Below, piece by piece: positions 46,525-55,500 of a stretch of 64,000 bases of DNA. Positions within the stretch are counted from its first letter, which is position 1; every line of letters begins with the position of its first letter. The stretch spans positions 1 to 64,000 of the forward strand of contig NZ_JACJPV010000007.1 in assembly GCF_014696225.1 (NCBI RefSeq), given 5' to 3'. The notes beneath the pieces were generated by a model. It did no database searches. It saw only the letters and a list, made by a program, of their open reading frames with translations, and had not been told where the DNA came from. A program made the position numbers and the translations under genes. The DNA is from Anabaena sp. FACHB-1237. GTDB lineage: Bacteria; Cyanobacteriota; Cyanobacteriia; Cyanobacteriales; Nostocaceae.

Positions 46525-46671
46525 AGAACTTAGGCAACTGGCACATTGGTAGGGTGTGGTTCGACAAGCTTACCAACCACGTCACACAGTATAAATCATG
46601 TAAATAACCAAATTGTTGATATCTGACGCACCCCATAACAGATTTTTTAGTGTGACAGTTGCGTAAGTCCT
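46525..46671. repeat. M5 MITE-like element
   Basis: 147 bp. Ends AGAACTTAGGCAACTGGCAC and GTGACAGTTGCGTAAGTCCT pair over about 21 bp (18 matches). The interior includes an M4-like part ending TCTGACGCACCC. Separated by 5 bp from an M2 copy. Confidence 0.75.
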
Positions 46672-46676
46672 ATATA

Positions 46677-46805
46677 ACAGCAGTTTCCGTTATTATGAGG
46701 TACAGATGTTAATGATAAAACCCTTGTAACACAGGCATACTTCGACAATCTCAGTACAAGTCTTGCTGTGTTTATAGTGTACCTCATGTAGATGGAATCT
46801 GCTGT
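46677..46805 (+). repeat. M2 MITE-like element with 23-bp insertion
   Basis: Ends ACAGCAGTTTCC and GGAATCTGCTGT; 129 bp, longer than other copies because of an extra segment around ACTTCGACAATCTCAGTACA in the loop. Lies 100 bp before the kinase ATG and may affect its promoter. Confidence 0.85.
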
Positions 46806-46905
46806 ATTATAAGCATTGCATAGTTTTATTACTCAACCTCCTTGCTTTTGCTTATGCTATTGTAGTAGAATAAAACTTAAATATTACACTTCCCTTTATC
46901 CAAAT

Positions 46906-48408
46906 ATGAGCATCTACCCAGATTTTCAAGCACAAGGCTATGATGTTATTGGAGAATTAGGACGCAACCGCGAAGGTGGTAGAATTACTTGGTTAGCAAC
47001 AAATCTTAACACAAATCAACCAGAAGTAATCAAACAGTTTTGTTTTGCTCAAGCGGGTTCAAATTGGTCCGGTTCAGAAGCCCACGCACGAGAAATACAG
47101 GTACTTAAGGGATTAAATCATCCTGGTATTCCCAGTTACTTGCATTCCTTTGAAACCTCCGATGGTTTTTGTCTGGTTCAAGAGTATATTCATGCTTCTA
47201 CTTTAGCAGAACCTCGCAGCTTTTCACCAGCAGAAATTAAACAAATTGCTATTAAGATTTTAGAAATTCTGGTATATTTACAAAATCGGATTCCGTCGGT
47301 AATTCATCGAGATATTAAACCAGAAAACATTTTAGTAGATGAACAAATCAATGTCTATTTAATTGACTTTGGTTTTGCTCGTATTGGTAGTCATGATGTG
47401 GCTGGAAGTAGTGTATTTAAAGGAACTCCTGGTTTTATTCCGCCAGAGCAAATGTTTAAACCGACAAATGCTACAGATTTGTATGCTTTGGGTGTAACTT
47501 TAATCTGTTTATTAACAGGAATTAAGTCAACAAAAATAGATCAATTACAAGATGCAGATGATCCTTATTTAATTAATTTTCGTCATCTTTTACCCCGGTT
47601 GAGTTTGCGGTTTATCGGTTGGTTGGAAAAAATGGTACAACCGAAACAAAAAGACCGATTTACTAATGCAGAAGCAGCTTTAGAATCACTCAAACCCCTT
47701 GATGTTATTCGTCTACCAGCAGTTGATTTTAGTGAGACGGTTTTAGAGTTTAAAGCCAATAGGCTGGGGGAAAAATTAAGAAGGGATATTACTATTAAAA
47801 ATCCTATACCAGATACTTTATTAGAAGGTAAATGGGAAGTTGCACCCCATCCTCAAGACCCTCCCCATACACCAGATCATCATGCTTGGATTTCGCTTAG
47901 ACCTGCTCAGTTTAGCAGGAATCATATTCGTTGTCAGGTTGAGGTGGATACGAGTAAATTAATGGCGGATAAGCGGTATAAACGTCAATTAATTCTTCAT
48001 AGTAATGCTTATCCAGCCAGTCATACTTTAACTGTGAAGGTGCAAACGGCAGCTTTACCAATTGAGAAGACAAAATTGCCTTATTCGCTTTTAATTGGGA
48101 ACTTTTTACTGGCTGTGGCTGTGCCTGTGGCTGCGCAGCGTGGGTCTGTGGAGGCTTTTTGGGTGCTTGCGTCTATTTTGATTTTTGGGTCTATGGCTGC
48201 GTTTGAGACCACTAAACTGACACTACCCGTATCAGGATTGGGAATTAGTGTAGGAACGGGAATAATAATAGGCTTTAACACATTTATTTTGTTAGCACTC
48301 ACTGGAACAGGTTTAACCACACTTTTCATGCTGCTTTATCCACCCCTAAAAAGACGTAAATTAATTGCTAAATATCGTCAGTCTGAGAAATCTTTAATTA
48401 AGCCGTGA
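46906..48408 (+). CDS. Serine/threonine protein kinase with C-terminal membrane helices
   Basis: 500 residues from MSIYPDFQAQGYDVIGEL; upstream codons are rejected because they read through low-complexity Cys-rich sequence. Hanks-type kinase domain: Lys43 in VIKQF, HRDIKPEN (134-141), DFG (154-156) and GTPGFIPPEQMF. The Gly-rich loop GRNREGGRITW is degenerate. A beta-rich domain (about 280-390) follows, then two or three hydrophobic helices (400-490) and a basic tail, so it is membrane-anchored with the kinase cytoplasmic. Target unknown. Confidence 0.9.
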   Translation: MSIYPDFQAQGYDVIGELGRNREGGRITWLATNLNTNQPEVIKQFCFAQAGSNWSGSEAHAREIQVLKGLNHPGIPSYLHSFETSDGFCLVQEYIHASTLAEPRSFSPAEIKQIAIKILEILVYLQNRIPSVIHRDIKPENILVDEQINVYLIDFGFARIGSHDVAGSSVFKGTPGFIPPEQMFKPTNATDLYALGVTLICLLTGIKSTKIDQLQDADDPYLINFRHLLPRLSLRFIGWLEKMVQPKQKDRFTNAEAALESLKPLDVIRLPAVDFSETVLEFKANRLGEKLRRDITIKNPIPDTLLEGKWEVAPHPQDPPHTPDHHAWISLRPAQFSRNHIRCQVEVDTSKLMADKRYKRQLILHSNAYPASHTLTVKVQTAALPIEKTKLPYSLLIGNFLLAVAVPVAAQRGSVEAFWVLASILIFGSMAAFETTKLTLPVSGLGISVGTGIIIGFNTFILLALTGTGLTTLFMLLYPPLKRRKLIAKYRQSEKSLIKP

Positions 48409-48425
48409 AAATATCAGTCATGTAG

Positions 48426-48453
48426 GTTGGGTTAAGCAACAGCGCAACCCAAC
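48426..48453. repeat. GTTGGGTT/AACCCAAC hairpin
   Basis: Perfect 8 bp stem around AAGCAACAGCGC, 17 bp after the kinase stop; same sequence type as 43698-43724. Possible terminator for the kinase gene, without a U-tract. Confidence 0.7.
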
Positions 48454-48735
48454 AAAAGATATAATGAAGATGTCTGAATCAGGATATCCAGGATTTAAGG
48501 ATTTTCAGGATGAGTGATTTTTGCTGAATAGGATAGCTATTATTGGTATCAACTTAACGTAACACCTTTAATCCACCTGGGAATGAATTACCACATAGCA
48601 AAAGTTATCTAAAGATAACTGAAATAATCCGAAAAATTTTTAGTAAACTTTAGTTTACTTTTGAAACTTTGCGTCTAACGCAAGTGCTTCGCTTCGCTGA
48701 TGCGCGAAATAAATATCATACCCTAATTCAGCAAC

Positions 48736-48779
48736 GCCCAAAAATAGCCCAAAAATAGCCCAAAAATAGCCCAAAAATA
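48736..48779. repeat. 11-bp tandem repeat (GCCCAAAAATA)x4
   Basis: Four perfect units. Third array in the window with an 11 bp period and an unrelated sequence. The surrounding gap 48409-48990 has no gene. Confidence 0.97.
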
Positions 48780-48990
48780 AATTAATAAAATACTTGCCAA
48801 GTAGATTTAAATACTGTTATCATATTGACTGATATCATGCCCGCCCCATCACTTAGGATATAGTTCATCATTGTATTGCCTTTTCCCAATTACCAATTAC
48901 CCATTACCAGCCTCAACAAATATGATAAGTGTTCAACGGGACATGATATGATATATCACTTGTTACATCAAGTAAGGTGTATTTTTTATC

Positions 48991-51720
48991 ATGGTCAAAA
49001 AACAACCAGGAAAACCCAAAGAAGCTAAAACTTATGGTCATAATCAGGAGCATCCATTAAGGCCAGATATTGGTACTGAAGCACAATTTAAGAAGAAAAA
49101 ACCGCCAGTAACTTATCGCTATGATTCCTCTTTAGCACCGTCGTTAGAGTGGGATGATCACCCTGCTAGGGAACAAGCTGAATCGGAAATTAATGCTATT
49201 AGTAATTATTTAACGGAACTTTCTATACAGTTACAAAAAATAAATGATATTGAATCTAATTTAGATACTGAAAGTAAAAAAGCATTACAAGAATTAAAAC
49301 AGCAATTAATTAAACAAGTTAATAAAGCCCAAGAATCATTAGATAAACTTCAATCTATGAGTCAACCTTTCCTGAATTGGACTGGTAAAGCTGAAAGGTT
49401 ATCTTTTGATGTTCCTACCTTACCCTTATTTGTTCATGAAAGATTATCAACAAGGGCAATTATTGAAACTCTTAAAAGTCATAAATCTCAACTACCAGCA
49501 GAACAATTAAATTTATTTAGTGACCCCCAATGGTCAATTACTGACCAAATTCTGAGAGCTTATGAACACCAAGGGGACTGGGTAAACCGCATGATTTTGG
49601 GTGATTCCCTAGTAACAATGAACTCCTTACTACAGTATGAGGGTTTGGGTGGTAAAGTGCAGATGATTTACATGGATCCGCCCTATGGTGTGAAGTTTGG
49701 TAGTAATTTTCAGCCTTTTGTTAGGAAGCGGGATGTTAAACATAATGATGATGAAGATTTTACCCGTGAACCAGAAATGGTTCAGGCTTATAGGGATACT
49801 TGGGAATTAGGGTTACATTCTTATTTAACTTATTTAAGAGATAGGTTGTTGTTGGCTAGGGAGTTACTGACTGATAGCGGTAGTGTTTTTGTGCAAATTA
49901 GTGATGAGAATGTTCATCATGTTAGGGAATTAATAGAGGAAATTTTTGGACAAGAAAATTTTATTTCCCAAATTCCTTTTGTTACTTCATCTGGATTAGG
50001 TTCTAATTTATTGAAATCTGTACATGATTATATAATTTGGTTTGCTAAAGATAAAGAAAAAATAAAATATAATCAAGTTTATGAACTCAATCAAGATTTA
50101 TTAAATTATTCTCAAGTAGATATTGAAGATGGAGTAACTAGAGGATTAAGTAATGAAGAAAAATTTAATGTGTCATTACTACCTAATAATGCAAAAGCAT
50201 TTAGAACAGCAGATTTGAATTCATCAGGTGCTACTCAAACCTGTATTTTTACTTATGAATTTAATGGTAAAAAATATAATCCCGCTTCCAATAGAAGTTG
50301 GAAAACTAATTTAGAGGGAATGAAAAATTTAGAAAAAGCTAATCGTTTAGTAGCTGTTGGAAACACTTTAACTTATAAAAGGTATCATACTGATTTTCCA
50401 GTTAGAGAAATTTCTAACTTTTGGAAAGATACAATGCAAAGCACATTTGCAGCTAAAAACATTTATGTTGTTCAAACTTATACAAAAGTCATAGAACGCT
50501 GCCTCCTGATGACCACCTACCCCGGCGACCTTGTACTAGATATCACCTGTGGTAGTGGTACAACAGCCTATGTAGCCGAACAATGGGGACGGCGTTGGAT
50601 AACTTGCGATGTAAGTCGAGTACCCCTAGCTTTAGCCCGGCAAAGACTATTAACAGCAACATTTCCCTGGTATGAACTCAAAGATGGTAACTCACCCGCC
50701 GGGGGGTTTGTTTACAAGCGCAAACAGAATAATAAAGGTGAAGAAATAGGGGGAATAGTCCCACACATCACCCTCAAGAGTATTGCTAATAATGAACCAC
50801 CGGATGAAGAAATTTTAGTTGACCGTCCTGAAATAGATAACAACATTGTCAGAGTATGCAGTCCCTTTACTGTTGAGGGAACAATACCGCCACCAGTGGA
50901 AATGGAAGACCAGGAAGCACCGGAAACAGAAACGGTTGATATTGATAGCACAGCTTCATTCACTGACAGGATGCTGGAGGTATTACGGAAGTCTCCCAAA
51001 CTGCATTTACCTAATAACAATACTGTCACCTTCACCAGTGTTAGACAACCTATCAAGAGTCAACACCTATCTGCTGAAGCAATGGTAGATGATAAACCAG
51101 TGGCTTTTGTGTTTGGACCCGAAAACGGTGCTATTGCAGAGGGAATACTTTTTCATGCAGCACAGGAGGCTAAAGCCAAACAATACCATCATTTGTATGT
51201 TATCGGTTTTGCGATCGCTGCTAAAGCCCGTCAATTTGTGGAACACTGCCATGAAACGATGGATATTCCCGCCACCTATATTCAAGCTACACCTGATTTA
51301 TTAATGGGTGATTTACTCAAGAATATGAGAAGTTCCCAGATATTTAGCGTCTGTGGTTTACCAGAAATTAAAATTAGCAAAAATAAGGAGGATAAATACC
51401 AAGTTGAATTATTAGGTTTAGATATCTTTGACCCCGTAACAATGGACGTTGACCACCAACAAGGTAAGAATGTACCAGCGTGGTTTTTAGATACCGATTA
51501 CAACAGTTTATGTTTTTATGTTAGACAAGCATTCTTCCCTCGTACAAGTGCTTGGGATAGCATCAAAAAAGCCTTAAAAGGTAGTTATGAAGATTCTGTT
51601 TGGGAACACCTAGCAGGAACTACTAGCGCACCTTTTGAAGCCGGAGAACATAAACAAATTGCGGTTAAAGTGATTGATGATAGAGGGAATGAATTGTTGG
51701 TTGTTAAAGAAATAAAATAA
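48991..51720 (+). CDS. mod: Type III-like R-M system, DNA methyltransferase (Mod)
   Basis: 909 residues. Adenine-N6 methyltransferase of the beta class: motif IV DPPYG (from Asp229) precedes motif I DITCGSGTTAYVAEQWG (about 516). A charged N-terminal region includes a coiled coil (about 65-130). Between the motifs lies a long variable target-recognition segment. The C-terminal part (about 620-909) is an extra domain with several conserved hydrophobic stretches, found in cyanobacterial Mod proteins of this size. Paired with the Res gene at 52531, both on +, with an unrelated membrane protein and an antitoxin gene between. Confidence 0.85.
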   Translation: MVKKQPGKPKEAKTYGHNQEHPLRPDIGTEAQFKKKKPPVTYRYDSSLAPSLEWDDHPAREQAESEINAISNYLTELSIQLQKINDIESNLDTESKKALQELKQQLIKQVNKAQESLDKLQSMSQPFLNWTGKAERLSFDVPTLPLFVHERLSTRAIIETLKSHKSQLPAEQLNLFSDPQWSITDQILRAYEHQGDWVNRMILGDSLVTMNSLLQYEGLGGKVQMIYMDPPYGVKFGSNFQPFVRKRDVKHNDDEDFTREPEMVQAYRDTWELGLHSYLTYLRDRLLLARELLTDSGSVFVQISDENVHHVRELIEEIFGQENFISQIPFVTSSGLGSNLLKSVHDYIIWFAKDKEKIKYNQVYELNQDLLNYSQVDIEDGVTRGLSNEEKFNVSLLPNNAKAFRTADLNSSGATQTCIFTYEFNGKKYNPASNRSWKTNLEGMKNLEKANRLVAVGNTLTYKRYHTDFPVREISNFWKDTMQSTFAAKNIYVVQTYTKVIERCLLMTTYPGDLVLDITCGSGTTAYVAEQWGRRWITCDVSRVPLALARQRLLTATFPWYELKDGNSPAGGFVYKRKQNNKGEEIGGIVPHITLKSIANNEPPDEEILVDRPEIDNNIVRVCSPFTVEGTIPPPVEMEDQEAPETETVDIDSTASFTDRMLEVLRKSPKLHLPNNNTVTFTSVRQPIKSQHLSAEAMVDDKPVAFVFGPENGAIAEGILFHAAQEAKAKQYHHLYVIGFAIAAKARQFVEHCHETMDIPATYIQATPDLLMGDLLKNMRSSQIFSVCGLPEIKISKNKEDKYQVELLGLDIFDPVTMDVDHQQGKNVPAWFLDTDYNSLCFYVRQAFFPRTSAWDSIKKALKGSYEDSVWEHLAGTTSAPFEAGEHKQIAVKVIDDRGNELLVVKEIK

Positions 51721-51731
51721 TAGGAATAATC

Positions 51732-51968
51732 ATGAAAATTTTTCTATACATCAGTGGTACTTTATCAAGTCTACTTTTATTCATGAGTGGTTGGGAAATG
51801 GTATCAATTAAAACTGAATCTTCCTCAGAAATACTTGGTCGTCAAACTATTCATGAAGTTTTTTATAACCGCATAGGAAGTGCTGCAATTGGATTAGGTT
51901 TGTTTACTGGCCCAGCTTTATTTGGACTAGCTACTTTAATTGGAGAAAAAAATAACAAAAAAAGTTAA
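51732..51968 (+). CDS. Small two-helix membrane protein
   Basis: 78 residues. Two hydrophobic helices (FLYISGTLSSLLLFMSGWEM and AAIGLGLFTGPALFGLATLI) joined by a polar loop with a Ser/Thr/Glu run, and a basic C-terminus. Starts 11 bp after mod, so may be co-transcribed. No family recognised. Confidence 0.55.
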   Translation: MKIFLYISGTLSSLLLFMSGWEMVSIKTESSSEILGRQTIHEVFYNRIGSAAIGLGLFTGPALFGLATLIGEKNNKKS

Positions 51969-52200
51969 CAAATATTCATGATAAACCCATTATAGTGCGG
52001 GCATCTTGCCCGCAAGAATTATACAAATTAAATGCACAACAGCTTATTCTTATCTCCTCCTAATTCTTCCTCCTGACTCCTGACTCCTAGCCCTCACGAA
52101 AAGACTTTTTCAGCAAACCCTAATTATTACTCCTTGTAACTCTCTTGAATCAGAATCGCTATATTATTAATTATGAAGATAATAAAAAGGAATCAAAACC

Positions 52201-52416
52201 ATGCAAACCATAGACATTAAAGCAGCCATACACCAAATTAATCAACTCCTAGAGATAGCAGCTACAGGAGAGGAAATAATTATTACCAAAGATAATCAAC
52301 CAATGGTAAAATTAGTTTCCGTAGAAACTCCTAAAAAACGTCCACCTTTATTTGGTAGTGACAAAAATATTATTACCATTAGTGATGACTTTGATGAACC
52401 TACCATTTCACCATAA
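52201..52416 (+). CDS. Phd/YefM-type antitoxin, orphan
   Basis: 71 residues: MQTIDIKAAIHQINQLLEIA, then EEIIITKDNQPMVKLVSVET. Typical Phd/VapB N-terminal DNA-binding antitoxin with the ITKDNQPMVKLV core. The C-terminal toxin-binding part ends abruptly: after SDDFDEP the frame reads TISP and stops, because an internal deletion joined it to the tail of a vapC gene. Probably no longer paired with a working toxin. Confidence 0.8.
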   Translation: MQTIDIKAAIHQINQLLEIAATGEEIIITKDNQPMVKLVSVETPKKRPPLFGSDKNIITISDDFDEPTISP

Positions 52417-52525
52417 TGACCCATTTGATAGGTTATTAATCGCCCAAGCGATAACAGAGAATATACCGATTTTAAATAGAGATATTGCTTTTGATAATTA
52501 TAACATTAACCGAATTTGGGATTAA
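52400..52525 (+). pseudogene. vapC (PIN) toxin remnant
   Basis: Continues one frame over after the antitoxin junction: LPFHHNDPFDRLLIAQAITE, then NIPILNRDIAFDNYNINRIW and D, stop. This is the C-terminal half of a PIN toxin (DPFDRLLIAQA is the family motif); the N-terminal half with its first catalytic Asp is gone. Confidence 0.75.
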
Positions 52526-52530
52526 CTAAA

Positions 52531-55500
52531 ATGACCTATGAAGTCAACGAACCCATTCTAAACTCTCCCTTTGATGAACCCTCGCGTTATTGGTTTATCA
52601 GAGAAGGTTATGAACCCGAATTAAAACAAGGCCGCCGTCCTGCTATTGTTTATCCTCCCCGTGAAGGTGATATTAATTGGAATTTAGGAAAAGTTCTTAA
52701 ACCTTCTCCTCCAGATGAATTTGCCCCTGGTTATGAAATGGTGTTAGTCAATCACATCAGGGAACGAGTCAAAGATTGGAGACAGCAACGTTATCCAGGA
52801 GTTACCCGCACCACCTTAGAACTGTTGGAATATTGGAATAGAGACGGTAGAGAAAGACGGTTATTTTTTGCCCAACGGGAAGCTGTAGAAACTGTAATCT
52901 TCTTGAAAGAAGCACGGGCTGATTTTCTTCAAGGTATTCATATACCCTCTGATGAACCCATAGACACCACACTAAAGGCTTTTATCCGCTATGCCTGTAA
53001 AATGGCCACAGGTTCAGGGAAAACCACCGTTATGGGAATGTTAGCAGCGTGGTCAATTCTTAATAAAGTTAATAGTCGTTCTGATTCCCGGTTTTCTGAT
53101 GTAGTTTTGATAGTTTGCCCCAACGTCACCATTAAAGGCAGATTGCAAGAATTAAACCCCAACAATGGGGAAGCGAGTTTATATCGTACCCGTGACCTTG
53201 TACCATCCAATTTAATGGATAAACTCAGACAAGGTAAAGTTTTAGTTACTAACTGGCATATCTTTGAAAAAAGAACGCCTAGTACATCTGGAGATGACCC
53301 CGCCAAAGTTGTTAAAGTTGGTGTTCCTACCATAACCACAGAAACTATTAAAATTGCTGCTAAAAACGAAACTGCTAGAGGTACAAGATATTTAACCCTA
53401 GAAAGTTTACAACAACAAATTGCCATGGGGCAATTAGAAATTAGAGATGAGAAAAAAGATAAACAAGGTAATTTAATTTCAGTTCAGGTTAAGGCAACTC
53501 GATATTTAGAAAGTGATGCTGCTTGGATTAAACGAATTTTAGCCGATGCTATTGGTAATAAAGGTAATATTTTAGTATTTAACGATGAAGCCCATCATGC
53601 CTATAGAATTGCACCCAATGAAAAAGAAGATGACACAGATGATGATGAAATAGAAGAATACCAAGAAAAAGAAGCAACTATTTGGGTAGAAGGATTAGAC
53701 CGTATTCATAAATATCGTGGCATTAACTTCTGTGTGGATTTATCAGCAACTCCTTATTATTTAAAATCAGCTAGACAAGATGGAAATAAACCTTTTGAAT
53801 GGGTAATCAGTGATTTTAGTTTAATGGATGCTATTGAATCAGGTTTAGTAAAAATTCCCCAATTACCCATTAGAGACACCACAGGAGCAGAAATTTCGGA
53901 CTTAGCATATTTTAATATTTGGAAGTGGATCATGCAGAAAATGACCCCAACAGAACGGGGTAAAAAAGGTGCAAGTCCTAAAGCAGAAGCAGTATTAAAA
54001 TATACGGAATTTCCCATCACAATTTTAGGGAAAGAATGGGAAAAAATACGTCAACAATGGTTAGAAAGTGATGACCCTAGACCACCAGTATTTATCATTG
54101 TTTGTAAAAATACTAAAATAGCTAAATGTATTTATGATTGGATAGCAGAAAATCAAAAACCTGTCAATGTTCCACCTTGTAAAATTGAAACTTTAAGGAA
54201 TACAGAAACAGAAATTAATACTATTCGTGTTGATTCTAAGGTAGTGGAAGAATTAGAATCTGGTAACACCAAATCTGATGAATCAAAATGGATGCGTTTT
54301 ACTTTAGATACTATTGGTAAAACAGAATGGCTAAAGGATAACCAAGGTAAAAGTATCTACCCGGAAAACTTTGTAGAATTAGCTATTAAATTAAACCGTC
54401 CTTTACACCCACCAGGGCGCGATATTCGCTGTATTATTTCTGTGGGTATGCTAACGGAAGGCTGGGATTGTTTAGACTCAGAAACTGAAATTTTAACTCC
54501 TTCAGGATGGGTAGGAAGGGGACAAATAAAAGAAGGTGATTTAGTCTATTCACTCAACAAGGAAACAGAAAAATTAGAGCTAGTTCCAGTTTTAGAATAT
54601 GGAGAAAGAAAAGTTAGACCTGATGAATGTATGGTTAAGATGGAAAGCCAACATTTGAACATCAGAGTAACAGAAGGGCATCAATTCCATATTAAATACC
54701 GCAACCCTAAAGATGGTGGTAATCTTAGCAAAAGTTTCCTGACCAAAACTGCTTATGAAATCTATGAAAGACGTAGTGCTTACTCCTTACCTTTAGCCGC
54801 AGAAACAGCATTTTCTTTTGTGGGAATCCCTTTAAATGATGATGAGATTCGTTTTATTGCTTGGTTTATGACAGATGGTGGTTTTTCTGGAGCTAAAGTT
54901 TTCATATCTCAGTCAAAACACTACCATAATGAAATTAGAGATTTATTAAATCGTTTAGAATTAGATTATACTGAACAGATAATCCAACCAGGAGAAAACA
55001 GTTTTGCTAATGCTAAACCTTATTATCGTTTTGTAATTCCTAAAGGTACACACAAAGGTTCACTAAACAGAAACGGTTGGATTAAATATCAAGACTATTT
55101 AGATAAGGATGTTTCTCCTTTACTACATCAAATGACTAGAGAACAATTTTTAATTTTCTGGGAAGAATTATTAAAAGGTGATGGAGAACAGCTTAAAAAT
55201 AAATCAGGGTGGTTATGGTGTTGCGAAAAATCTCAAGTAGATGCTTATACTCAGATGGCTATTGTTAGGGGATTATCTGCAAGTTACCATGACAGAATAA
55301 CCAACTCAGGAAAAGTTGTTTATCGAGTTAGTGTCAGAGATAGACAATGGATAACAACTGACCCCAATGATTATCGTTCTTCCAAAGCAGAATTAGAAAA
55401 ACCATTACCTGAAGAAACTGTTTGGTGTATTCGTAACCAGAACTCAACAATTATTACCAGACGACATGGAAAAATTGTGATTTTAGGAAATTGCAACACA

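Noticed and set aside
48081..48329. Minus-strand frame inside the kinase membrane region
   Set aside because: Shadow of the plus-strand kinase gene with no own features.
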